From Bacillus sp. 165 (GTDB lineage: Bacteria; Bacillota; Bacilli; Bacillales; Bacillaceae_G): a stretch of DNA of 64,000 nt. Below, piece after piece: positions 17,680 through 24,966 of this stretch; the stretch's first letter is position 1, and each line of letters begins with the position of its first letter. A program made the position numbers and the translations under genes. The stretch spans positions 372,001 through 436,000 of the forward strand of contig NZ_JAGHKQ010000003.1 of assembly GCF_017742235.1 (NCBI RefSeq), given 5' to 3'. The notes beneath the pieces are model-generated. The model worked only from the letters and a program-made list of their open reading frames with translations. It searched no databases and had not been told where the DNA came from.

Positions 17680-18052
17680 CTGCGGGGCGTATGCAGCCAC
17701 CATTATTTTCTCATGTTTTATCGGCACATATTTAGACTTACTCTTTGTTGGCAACGAAATGTATGCTTTTCCAGCAAGACCCTTCTCAAATGTATTTACA
17801 ATCAATATCGCTTTTACATTATGCATATTGCCGCTCTTTACTGCGCTTTTTCTTGTAATCATCAAAAGGCTGTCCGCACTAGCAAAAGTCGTACTTACCG
17901 TTTTCATTGGACTTGGAATGAGCGTTTCCGAACAATTTGCGGAGAATACAGGATGGTTTACACATAGTGAAGCATGGCATCATTCTTATTCCTTTTTCGG
18001 ATATATGCTTTTCATGTTCCTTATATGGAAAGTGTATCAATGGTTTCTCTAA
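17588..18052 (+). CDS. Four-helix membrane protein, CBO0543-like
   Basis: Starting at MMNTAQRLKKSNLL gives 154 residues; GGGGAG lies 5 bases upstream of the ATG. Four hydrophobic segments are visible, including YAATIIFSCFIGTYLDLLFV, FTINIAFTLCILPLFTALFL, VVLTVFIGLGMSVSEQFAEN (with an acidic pair) and FFGYMLFMFLIWKVYQWFL. The pattern with GWFTHSEAWHHSYSFFGY matches CBO0543-family membrane proteins of spore formers, of unknown function. It overlaps the DUF2515 gene by 92 bp. Confidence 0.75.
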   Translation: MMNTAQRLKKSNLLFWQKTISSFEKKQKTNNCGAYAATIIFSCFIGTYLDLLFVGNEMYAFPARPFSNVFTINIAFTLCILPLFTALFLVIIKRLSALAKVVLTVFIGLGMSVSEQFAENTGWFTHSEAWHHSYSFFGYMLFMFLIWKVYQWFL

Positions 18053-18084
18053 GAACAGCTACGGAAATCAGAAAAATTATTATA

Positions 18085-18137
18085 ACTAAAAAACGCTATT
18101 CTTTTTGTAAAAATATACAGAAAGGATGGCGTTTTTT
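18085..18137. terminator. Terminator between convergent genes
   Basis: AAAAAACGCTATTCTTT pairs with AAAGGATGGCGTTTTTT (two G-U pairs in RNA) around a 15-nt loop, between the CBO0543-like gene and the convergent DUF421 gene. Confidence 0.75.
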
Positions 18138-18149
18138 CCTGCGGTGAAT

Positions 18150-18836
18150 TCACTCTAGATTATCTGCTTTGTAATCCAGATACAAAGTGCCGTCTGTTTG
18201 TACCTCTGCATAAAACACATCTGAAACATCCTTCACCCCAACTTTTTTTACTTGTTCATGCAGCCATCTAACTTCGAGGTTCAAATCTGAGAGAGCATCT
18301 TCATTAATTTTCCCTTCTGATATGACCCCTGTAGAAGTAGGAAACAGCAATACTTTTTCGCTTATATAGCCTAATCCTGGTTTTTTATCTTGCTTTTTCA
18401 TAATCGTAATACTTCCATCGATTTCCATAATAGCATATTCAACATCTGCTAGGGAAAAGACATTTTGTTGTCTGAGCATACCCTGAAGCGTATCAGAATC
18501 CAGGTGAACCTTCTTTAGTGTCTTTTCCATAATTTTCCCTTTCCTTATTATAACAGTTGGTGTACCAACAATGATTCGCCGCACTGTTTTGGATTTCAAG
18601 CTCAAATACCCCATTACTATTGTTAAAACTGCCCAGCCCAATAGAGCATATAAACCCTCACCGATTTCTAAATCTTTTTCTGTAGATACAGATGCTGCAA
18701 TATTGCCAATCGTTATAGCTGTGATAAATGTAAACACATTTAGCTGACTGATAGCATTTTTGCCCATGATTCTAGTCAAAACTAATAAAACAAAAAAGGA
18801 AGAGACAATTCGCAGGGAAGTCTCAAAATACCCCAT
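18150..18836 (-). CDS. DUF421 (YetF-like) membrane protein
   Basis: Starting at MGYFETSLRIVSSFFVLLVL gives 228 residues; AAAGGTG is 6 bases before this ATG, and the GTG nine bases upstream lies inside that ribosome binding site. Three N-terminal membrane helices are followed by GTPTVIIRKGKIMEKTLKKV, the DUF421 signature, and a second soluble subdomain ending DVFYAEVQTDGTLYLDYKAD. This C-terminal subdomain is typical of Bacillus YetF-like members. Function is unknown; links to spore or envelope physiology have been proposed for relatives. Confidence 0.88.
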   Translation of the reverse strand: MGYFETSLRIVSSFFVLLVLTRIMGKNAISQLNVFTFITAITIGNIAASVSTEKDLEIGEGLYALLGWAVLTIVMGYLSLKSKTVRRIIVGTPTVIIRKGKIMEKTLKKVHLDSDTLQGMLRQQNVFSLADVEYAIMEIDGSITIMKKQDKKPGLGYISEKVLLFPTSTGVISEGKINEDALSDLNLEVRWLHEQVKKVGVKDVSDVFYAEVQTDGTLYLDYKADNLE

Positions 18837-19188
18837 ATATATCACCTTTCCTATTTTGAAACACTTTAACGGATTAAATTATTCCTTCAGATTTAACAAA
18901 CCATTTACCAAATTATGTTATGAAAAATAGCAAAAAATATGCGTACTAAGGAAAAATACATATACGCTTTGATCAGTAACTCCACCAGTAGGTAATGCAG
19001 TAAAATCCATTTCGCCACTATGATACAAAACGATTCTAGTACCTTACTTATTCATTATGCTTGTCTTAATTAGAATAAAATTGATCTATATTATAATTCG
19101 GGCTTATGTACTTAGTTATTTAACCATTCCTAAAACAAATAGTTACATATCCTAGTATTAAATTTGTTAGCACGAAGGAGTGATCAGT
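18837..19188. other. 352-bp intergenic promoter region
   Basis: It is AT-rich with no credible frame. CATATCCTA at 19146-19154 fits the sigma-K -10 pattern CATANNNTA upstream of the Gly/Trp-rich gene, but I do not find a well-spaced -35 AC, so this is only a hint of mother-cell expression. Confidence 0.3.
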
Positions 19189-19662
19189 ATGTACCCAGGT
19201 TTTGGTGGCTGGAACAGTTCTGGTGGTTGGGGCGGTCCTGGTGGCTGGAACAGTTCTGGCGGTTGGGGCGGTCCTGGTGGTTTTGGGGGTCCTGGTGGCT
19301 GGAACAGCTCTGGCGGTTTTGGGGGTCTCGGCGGCTGGAACAGTTCTGGCGGTTGGGGCGGTCCCGGTAGCTGGAACAGTCCCGGTGGTTGGGGCGGTCC
19401 CGGTGGCTGGAACAGTTCTGGCGGTTGGGGCGGTCCCGGTGGCTGGAACAGTCCCGGTGGTTGGGGCGGTCCCGGTGGCTGGAACGGTTCTGGCGGTTTT
19501 GGGGGGCTCGGTGGCTGGGGCGGCCTTGGTGGCTGGGGTGGTCGTCCTGGAATTTTAGGAAGTTTAGGATTGCTTAGTAATATGCTTGGAGGTAAAGGTG
19601 GTGGATTTGGTGGATTGGGGCTTCTCGGCAGTTTGCTTGGAGGAGGAAAAATGTGGTATTAG
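19189..19662 (+). CDS. Gly/Trp-rich tandem-repeat protein, possibly spore coat or surface
   Basis: Starting at MYPGFGGWNSSGGWGGPGG gives 157 residues; GAAGGAG precedes the ATG at 19189. Residues about 5-118 are 12-residue units of the type GGWNSSGGWGGP, encoded by a 36-bp DNA repeat with few changes. The C-terminus is different: ILGSLGLLSNMLGGKGGGFG followed by GLGLLGSLLGGGKMWY, hydrophobic with three Gly-rich turns. There is no signal peptide. Such low-complexity proteins in Bacillus are often coat or crust components, cross-linked or phase-separating, but that is inference. Confidence 0.7.
   Translation: MYPGFGGWNSSGGWGGPGGWNSSGGWGGPGGFGGPGGWNSSGGFGGLGGWNSSGGWGGPGSWNSPGGWGGPGGWNSSGGWGGPGGWNSPGGWGGPGGWNGSGGFGGLGGWGGLGGWGGRPGILGSLGLLSNMLGGKGGGFGGLGLLGSLLGGGKMWY
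19202..19545 (+). repeat. 36-bp coding tandem repeat (GGWNSSGGWGGP)
   Basis: Units based on GGTGGCTGGAACAGT followed by CTGGCGGTTGGGGCGG alternate with a variant carrying a Phe codon (GGTTTTGGGGGT). High identity between copies suggests recent expansion or gene conversion. Confidence 0.85.
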
Positions 19663-19675
19663 CAATACATTACTA

Positions 19676-19712
19676 GCTTAGGGTGTTTTGCAGCATCCTA
19701 AGTTTCTATTTT
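19676..19712 (+). terminator. Terminator of the Gly/Trp-rich gene
   Basis: CTTAGGGTGT pairs with GCATCCTAAG (G-U tolerated) and is followed by TTTCTATTTT. Confidence 0.6.
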
Positions 19713-19825
19713 AATTAAATGGTATTTATTAGATTATTTCCCTTCCTCCTAGACATCCTCATTATATCTTTTATGAATTCTATATTTAGTATCCTCTAAC
19801 ACATTTCAAAAGAAAGTTATGGGTA

Positions 19826-20290
19826 TTATTCCTTTTGATTTTGATGTCGTAGTACCCATTTCACTGCTTCTCTAATTTCTTGGTAGCTTGTGCAGCGGCA
19901 AATATTGGAGCTAAGCCATTCTTCAATCACTTCATCGTTTGCGTCTGGATAAGCATTTACCAACGCATGACAGTTTACAATAAAGCCTGGCGTGCAATAT
20001 CCGCACTGAAATGCCCATTTTTCTATAAATGCTTGTTGTACAAAAGAACCCTGTAACCCTTCAATCGTTGTTATCTTTTTATTTACAGCCTCTACAGCAA
20101 GCATAATACAGGACTTAATAGGCCATTTGTCTACTAAAACTGTACATGCACCACAATCCCCATTTTCACATCCCCGCTTCGCTCCTGTTAAATCGAATTG
20201 ATCCCTGAGTGTATCCAACAGAGTATCTGCCATTCTTACTATCGCTTCCCGATTCTCTTCATTGATATTTAGGATAAGTTTTGTAATCAT
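19826..20290 (-). CDS. Molybdenum hydroxylase, 2Fe-2S subunit (xanthine dehydrogenase type)
   Basis: A 154-residue protein. The plant-type ferredoxin cluster is in GCENGDCGACTVLVD plus a later Cys in PIKSCIML. The second cluster is in FQCGYCTPGFIVNCHAL and SSNICRCTSYQEIREAVKWV, the normal CxxC...CRC arrangement. It carries electrons from the Mo site to FAD. Its ATG overlaps the stop of the FAD subunit gene (ATGA, 20287-20290), so the three subunits are translationally coupled in the order Mo, FAD, FeS. The exact substrate, xanthine or another N-heterocycle, cannot be read. Confidence 0.92.
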   Translation of the reverse strand: MITKLILNINEENREAIVRMADTLLDTLRDQFDLTGAKRGCENGDCGACTVLVDKWPIKSCIMLAVEAVNKKITTIEGLQGSFVQQAFIEKWAFQCGYCTPGFIVNCHALVNAYPDANDEVIEEWLSSNICRCTSYQEIREAVKWVLRHQNQKE

Positions 20291-21126
20291 ACACTTCCTC
20301 CTTCAAAGCTCGTTACCATATCTAATAACATATTTTTTAGTACAAATAATCGATAGTCTTTTGAACCGCGCAGATCATCTAAAACAGAAGCAGGAATCTG
20401 AAGTATGGTACGTTCTATTCTTTCTTCCATTCTAAGAGAATGATTATTTATTTCCGCCTCCATGTAAAGAGAGCGAAACGGAAAGGCGCATAGACCGCTA
20501 AATGCCATGCGAATGTTATTCCCTTTTTTTAAAGCACTCATTGTAACCAGCGGATAATCTATTTTTTCAAGCTTTCTCTTTTTAACAGTATAATAAGGAA
20601 GCGTTACGTACTCTATGTCAGTTATCATTTGTACAAGAAACTCTCCCTTGTTCAGCCGTAATTTTTCGATAAACATCTGGTGGATAGGCACATAGCGTAC
20701 TCCCTCCATTCCTGCAACGACCAAAGTACTATTCGTCAATAAAAACGGAAGCACCGCTTCTCGATATGGGACTTCGCCGACAATATTACCACCTAATGTT
20801 ATTTTGTTCCGGGCAGTATGATCAGCTATTTTCGCTGCAGTTTTCCCAAGGAGCGGAAAGACACTCGCTTCAGCAACCTGTGTCAAAGTAAGTGCCGTGC
20901 CAAGAACAAGATGATTTTTATGTTGCCCAAGTACGTTGCACTCAGGAATTTCTTTTATATCAATGACAGCCTTTGTAAAAGCCTGTTTGTTTCTGCCAAG
21001 TGTAATAATTTCTGTCCCGCCTCCGTAATAGAGAGGCTGTTTCTTTTCACGATACAGTTTATAAAACAACTGCACCGCTTCTCTTATGGAATGAGGCTGA
21101 TAATATTCAAAATCGAATGGAATCAT
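20287..21126 (-). CDS. Molybdenum hydroxylase, FAD-binding subunit
   Basis: Starting at MIPFDFEYYQPHSIREAVQL gives 279 residues. The ATG overlaps the TGA of the Mo subunit gene (21123-21126), which fixes the start. FAD-binding marks of the CoxM/XdhB family are YYGGGTEIITL (usually AGGTDL) near residue 45 and the stretch ARNKITLGGNIVGEVPYREA (usually xRNxxTxGGNixxaxp) near residue 115. It passes electrons from the 2Fe-2S subunit to the final acceptor. It lacks an obvious NAD-site loop, so the acceptor is uncertain. Confidence 0.9.
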   Translation of the reverse strand: MIPFDFEYYQPHSIREAVQLFYKLYREKKQPLYYGGGTEIITLGRNKQAFTKAVIDIKEIPECNVLGQHKNHLVLGTALTLTQVAEASVFPLLGKTAAKIADHTARNKITLGGNIVGEVPYREAVLPFLLTNSTLVVAGMEGVRYVPIHQMFIEKLRLNKGEFLVQMITDIEYVTLPYYTVKKRKLEKIDYPLVTMSALKKGNNIRMAFSGLCAFPFRSLYMEAEINNHSLRMEERIERTILQIPASVLDDLRGSKDYRLFVLKNMLLDMVTSFEGGSV

Positions 21127-23465
21127 ACTAAACGATTCTCCTCTTTTTGTGATACCTCCCAAATCAGCTCTGGAGTTAGGGGCAGCTGCTGTAAAGACAC
21201 ATTCGCAGCAGTCGATAAGCTGTTTGCCAGCGCAGCCGGCATGCCGAGGATACCATGTTCACCAAGGGCTCGCGAACCAAATGGTGAACCGTCATGAGGA
21301 TTTTCCACAAATTCTACCTCAAATTTGGGCTGCTGGCCATAATGCGTCACTTTATACGTGCGAAACTGATTATTTAATACTCTTCCTTTTTGGTCATAGC
21401 TGAATGCTTCTCTCGTTGCAAAACTAAGCCCCATACTCATCGCACCTGTTATTTGCGTTTCTGCTCCTTTGGGATTAAGTACCTTTCCCGCATCTACAAC
21501 GCTGACAGCACGCAGCAATATATATGTATAATCCCGTGTATCCAATTCCACTTCAACTGCTTGCGCTGCAATTCCCCATTCTGGTCCTGATTGTCCCTGT
21601 CCGGTCTCCATATCTGGCTCGGTGATTCCTTCAAATACATATACGCCTCTTCCGACAACCTGTGGGCTAATCACGTTTCCCTTTGCATCGATGTATCCTA
21701 ACGCTATTTTAAAAATATCTACAGCAATACGAGGAGAGTCTTTTACAAATACTTTTTTATTAGCAACATCCAGTTCCTCTGCTGAATATCCCAATAAAAC
21801 AGAAGCACATTCTTTTAGTTGTCTAATAGCATCTTCTGCCGCGGCAAGAACTGCATTTCCTACCAGATAGGTAGTTCGGCTGGCGGCTGTTTTCCAATGT
21901 TTTGGAGCAACATGTGTATCAACTTCCATTTTGATATGAACATCTTGCATACCCATTTTCATTTTTTCCGCGACCATCTGAGCGAGTACGGTTTTTGTTC
22001 CCTGCCCAATTTCCACCGCACCGCAATTTATATTCACACTTCCATTTTCATTAAATGTTACTATTGCCCCCGCCCCTGCATTTTGAGGAGCCGTAGAATT
22101 TTTCCATGCAAAGGAAATTCCTTTAGCACGTACCTTTCTGTCAGAAATTTGAACGTAAGCACCATTCTCCCAACCAATTAGTTTCTTTAATCTCCTTAAG
22201 CATTCTGCAGGATCTCCTACATTGCTTCTCGTCAGCAGAACGTTCGTAGGTGTCGTATCTCCAGGTTTAATGGCATTTTTCAATCGGAATTCAAGCGGAC
22301 ACATCCCTAATTTTTTTGCCATAATGTCTACCGTTCTCTCTACAACAAAGGTATATTCAGAATGTCCAAATCCACGAAATGCTGTTGCATACGGATGATT
22401 AGTATACATACACAGCGAGTCACACCATACATTATCTATCGAATAGGGTCCTGTACAATCCAAACCGGCTGCTTTGCTGACAACAACTGCCCGATCCGCA
22501 TAAGCTCCGCCGTCAAATAAAAACAAAAGCTCCGCTGCCTTTACCTTACCCTCCTTCGTACAACCTAATTTGACTTTGGCTTGTAAACCAATATGAACCG
22601 GGGAAGTAATAAAATCTGCTTCTCTGCTGTTGCGAAGCTTGATCTTTCTTCCTCCCACAGCTTTGGAGGCAAGATAGGCCAAAATTTCAAGCTGTACCAT
22701 AGTTTTCCCGCCATATGCTCCACCAACTAGAGGGATGTGCACCTGTATGTTCCCATCATCTATACCAAATATTTGACTTAACTGCTTTTTGATTTCAAAA
22801 GGGGCTTGCGAAGAAGAGGAAATAATCACATCTCCATTAGACTTGATTTCTACTATTGCACATCTAGTTTCCATTGCTGCATGATCCGATTGCGGAAAAG
22901 AAAAAAACTCTTCCACTATCACATCACTCTCCGCGAACCCTTGTTGAATATTCCCTTTACGCACCTTCGTCCGAGTAGCAATATTGGTATTTGGTTCTGG
23001 ACGTGCTTCTGCTATCACTTTATATTCTCCTAAACGTTCATGCACAAGGGGCGCATCTGTTCGATATGCCTCTATAGGAGAGTTAACTACCGGCAGTTCT
23101 TTATATGTGACATGTATGGAAAGCACTGCTTTTCTTGCTGCAGCTTCGCTGTCTGCAATAACCATAGCAATTGGCTCACCAAAATACCGAACCTTCTCAA
23201 AAGCGAGCGGCGGTCTATCCACGACACTTCCGCCAACAAGATAAGGAAAATCCTTACCGGTGACAATATTTCGTACTCCCAGCACCCCCCAAGCCTTTTT
23301 CGTATCAATTTCCTCTATATATGCGTGAGCATACTTGCTGGTTACCAGCTTTACATGCAGCATGCCCACTTCGTTTTTATCATCCATATACTTGGCTCTT
23401 CCATTGACCTTATCCAGTGCTTCTTTTCTAATAACACTTTTTCCGATAATATGATACTCGTCCAT
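21123..23465 (-). CDS. Molybdenum hydroxylase, molybdopterin-binding large subunit
   Basis: A 780-residue protein of the XdhA/CoxL class. It has the N-terminal aldehyde oxidase hammerhead domain (GRAKYMDDKNEVGMLHVKLV) and the Mo-binding regions FAxRGFG-like (ATAFRGFGHSEYTFVVER), IEIGQGT (GAVEIGQGTKTVLAQM) and the C-terminal SRALGEHGILGMPAALAN with the catalytic Glu. VGGAYGGKT is also present. There is no CoxL-type VAYRCSFR active-site loop, so it is not a CO dehydrogenase. It heads the operon. No cofactor-insertion genes (XdhC/PaoD or MocA type) or purine permeases are adjacent. GAAAGGAGGGG precedes the ATG and is next to the leader structure described separately. Confidence 0.92.
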   Translation of the reverse strand: MDEYHIIGKSVIRKEALDKVNGRAKYMDDKNEVGMLHVKLVTSKYAHAYIEEIDTKKAWGVLGVRNIVTGKDFPYLVGGSVVDRPPLAFEKVRYFGEPIAMVIADSEAAARKAVLSIHVTYKELPVVNSPIEAYRTDAPLVHERLGEYKVIAEARPEPNTNIATRTKVRKGNIQQGFAESDVIVEEFFSFPQSDHAAMETRCAIVEIKSNGDVIISSSSQAPFEIKKQLSQIFGIDDGNIQVHIPLVGGAYGGKTMVQLEILAYLASKAVGGRKIKLRNSREADFITSPVHIGLQAKVKLGCTKEGKVKAAELLFLFDGGAYADRAVVVSKAAGLDCTGPYSIDNVWCDSLCMYTNHPYATAFRGFGHSEYTFVVERTVDIMAKKLGMCPLEFRLKNAIKPGDTTPTNVLLTRSNVGDPAECLRRLKKLIGWENGAYVQISDRKVRAKGISFAWKNSTAPQNAGAGAIVTFNENGSVNINCGAVEIGQGTKTVLAQMVAEKMKMGMQDVHIKMEVDTHVAPKHWKTAASRTTYLVGNAVLAAAEDAIRQLKECASVLLGYSAEELDVANKKVFVKDSPRIAVDIFKIALGYIDAKGNVISPQVVGRGVYVFEGITEPDMETGQGQSGPEWGIAAQAVEVELDTRDYTYILLRAVSVVDAGKVLNPKGAETQITGAMSMGLSFATREAFSYDQKGRVLNNQFRTYKVTHYGQQPKFEVEFVENPHDGSPFGSRALGEHGILGMPAALANSLSTAANVSLQQLPLTPELIWEVSQKEENRLV

Positions 23466-23470
23466 ACGCC

Positions 23471-23562
23471 CCTCCTTTCACAGCTATTCTATACTATTAA
23501 TGTTGTATTCTCTTTAGTACAAAGGCCATGCTCTCTTGCTGTGAAAACTTAATAGTATAGAA
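23471..23562 (-). promoter_or_regulatory. Structured leader of the hydroxylase operon (pseudoknot-order inverted repeats)
   Basis: In mRNA order the leader reads TTCTATACTATTAA (23562-23549), two bases, TTTCACAGC (23546-23538), 37 bases, TTAATAGTATAGAA (23500-23487), two bases, GCTGTGAAA (23484-23476), then GGAGG. Segment 1 pairs perfectly with segment 3 (14 bp) and segment 2 with segment 4 (9 bp), an interleaved order. The 37-base middle contains a small hairpin TTGTA/TACAA. A TATACT-like -10 lies just upstream, so the transcript would begin at segment 1. The ribosome binding site touches segment 4. It matches no riboswitch class I know. Confidence 0.6.
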
Positions 23563-23692
23563 GACGTTAGTATAAACATACATTCTCTCTAACAGGTCAA
23601 TATAAGCTTTCACTAAAGACAAATGTAAGGTTCAAAACATTAAAATCTGTCTATAAAAATTTTATGATTAATAATGAGGCTAATTCTGAAGA

Positions 23693-23730
23693 CTAAAAAA
23701 AGACTAGCAATAGCTAGCCTCTTTTTTTAG
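23693..23730 (-). terminator. Terminator of the mannoside operon
   Basis: AAAAAAAGACTAGC and GCTAGCCTCTTTTTTT form a stem with a short AATA loop about 65 bp after the stop of the regulator gene. Confidence 0.7.
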
Positions 23731-23794
23731 CAGGTTGAAATCACCCGTATATTCCGCTTAAAGTTGTTGTAGCTTTTTAATTAAGTTACCAGCT

Positions 23795-24907
23795 TTATTT
23801 TTCGATTTTAAATAAAAAAGGGATACGGCAAGTAGAATGACCTTCTACTAGCCTTGCGGGATAGTATTCTTTTTTACTAGAACATTCTCCATTGACCATA
23901 TCTAATAGCCTTGTAACGGCCCTCTCTCCAATTTTATCTTCTTCCTGCTTTAGGTGTGTGAAGGTCCAGTCAGTTACACTATTTTTCAGCTCGTCGAAGC
24001 AAAGAATCGAAACATCTTCTGGTACACGCATACCTGCTTGTTCTACCGCTCGTTTTGCCAGCACAGCAATCTTATATTCGAGGGCAAATAAAGCAGTAAT
24101 ATCAGGGTATTTTTGAAGGTGGTTTTTGATTATCTCAATGTCTTGCTCAGGTGTTGCTTCTGGAAATGGAAGTGTACTTTTTATTTCTTTACACCATAAT
24201 TGACGGTTCACCATCACGTTTCGTTCAGCATATGCTTGAACAATTCCATCAAACCGATCTTCAATTGTTGTTGTTTCCACCCTTGTTGGAGAAAGAATAC
24301 CAATTTGTTGATGATCTAACTCGAACAAATAATCCATTCCCATTTTGGCAGCATGTACATTATCGGTAGAAATCGATGCCGCAGCAACGCCTTTAAACGC
24401 GCGATCAATCAAAACAAGCGGGAATTGATCGACGACCATTTTTAAAATTTCCGAGCTATAATGCTCAGCCTGTGCCGGGTAAATAATGAGACCGTCTACT
24501 CCGTAATCAAGCAATTCTTTAATAACCTTCTCTTCTTTTTCCGGAAAGCCGAATGACTGCTTTAAAATAATCAAGCATTGATCATCTGAGGAAGTTTCTA
24601 TGCTAGATATAAGCTTAGAACTATAGCTATCATCAAAATCTGTGACGATAAGGCCAAATAAAGGCTTTTGTTTTTTATCCTGACGGGACACTCCTCTTTT
24701 TTCAGAAACAAATGTCCCTCTCCCTCTCTGGCGATACACAATTCCATCTTCTACTAGCTTTTCTAACGCTTTTTTACTCGTAATTCTACTGATTCGATAA
24801 GCATCAGATAACTCTTTTTCAGATGGAATACGATCACCAGCATTATATTTCCCCTCTGCAATGTCCTTCTTTAACGAGTGATATACTTGTTCGTACAAAG
24901 CTTTCAT
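23795..24907 (-). CDS. AraR-like regulator: GntR DNA-binding domain plus LacI-type sugar-binding domain
   Basis: Starting at MKALYEQVYHSLKKDIAEGK gives 370 residues; GAGGTGG precedes this ATG. Residues 1-70 are a GntR winged helix (GDRIPSEKELSDAYRISRIT, RGRGTFVSEKRG). Residues about 85-370 are a periplasmic-binding-like domain of LacI/GalR type, with ISTDNVHAAKMGMDYLFELD and CFDELKNSVTDWTFTHLKQE. This chimera is the AraR architecture of B. subtilis. It is the last gene of the mannoside cluster and most likely represses it until the sugar binds. No clear cognate palindrome was settled; TATATAC-rich repeats lie upstream of the binding-protein gene. Confidence 0.88.
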   Translation of the reverse strand: MKALYEQVYHSLKKDIAEGKYNAGDRIPSEKELSDAYRISRITSKKALEKLVEDGIVYRQRGRGTFVSEKRGVSRQDKKQKPLFGLIVTDFDDSYSSKLISSIETSSDDQCLIILKQSFGFPEKEEKVIKELLDYGVDGLIIYPAQAEHYSSEILKMVVDQFPLVLIDRAFKGVAAASISTDNVHAAKMGMDYLFELDHQQIGILSPTRVETTTIEDRFDGIVQAYAERNVMVNRQLWCKEIKSTLPFPEATPEQDIEIIKNHLQKYPDITALFALEYKIAVLAKRAVEQAGMRVPEDVSILCFDELKNSVTDWTFTHLKQEEDKIGERAVTRLLDMVNGECSSKKEYYPARLVEGHSTCRIPFLFKIEK

Positions 24908-24966
24908 AATAGCCACCTCAACGTCTAGTATCATCAAAGGCGTTCTTTCACCTGATGACATGTATT

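Noticed and set aside
21123..23465. Carbon monoxide dehydrogenase large subunit
   Set aside because: The CoxL active-site loop with Cys-Ser-Phe-Arg is not found; the motifs fit the xanthine dehydrogenase branch.
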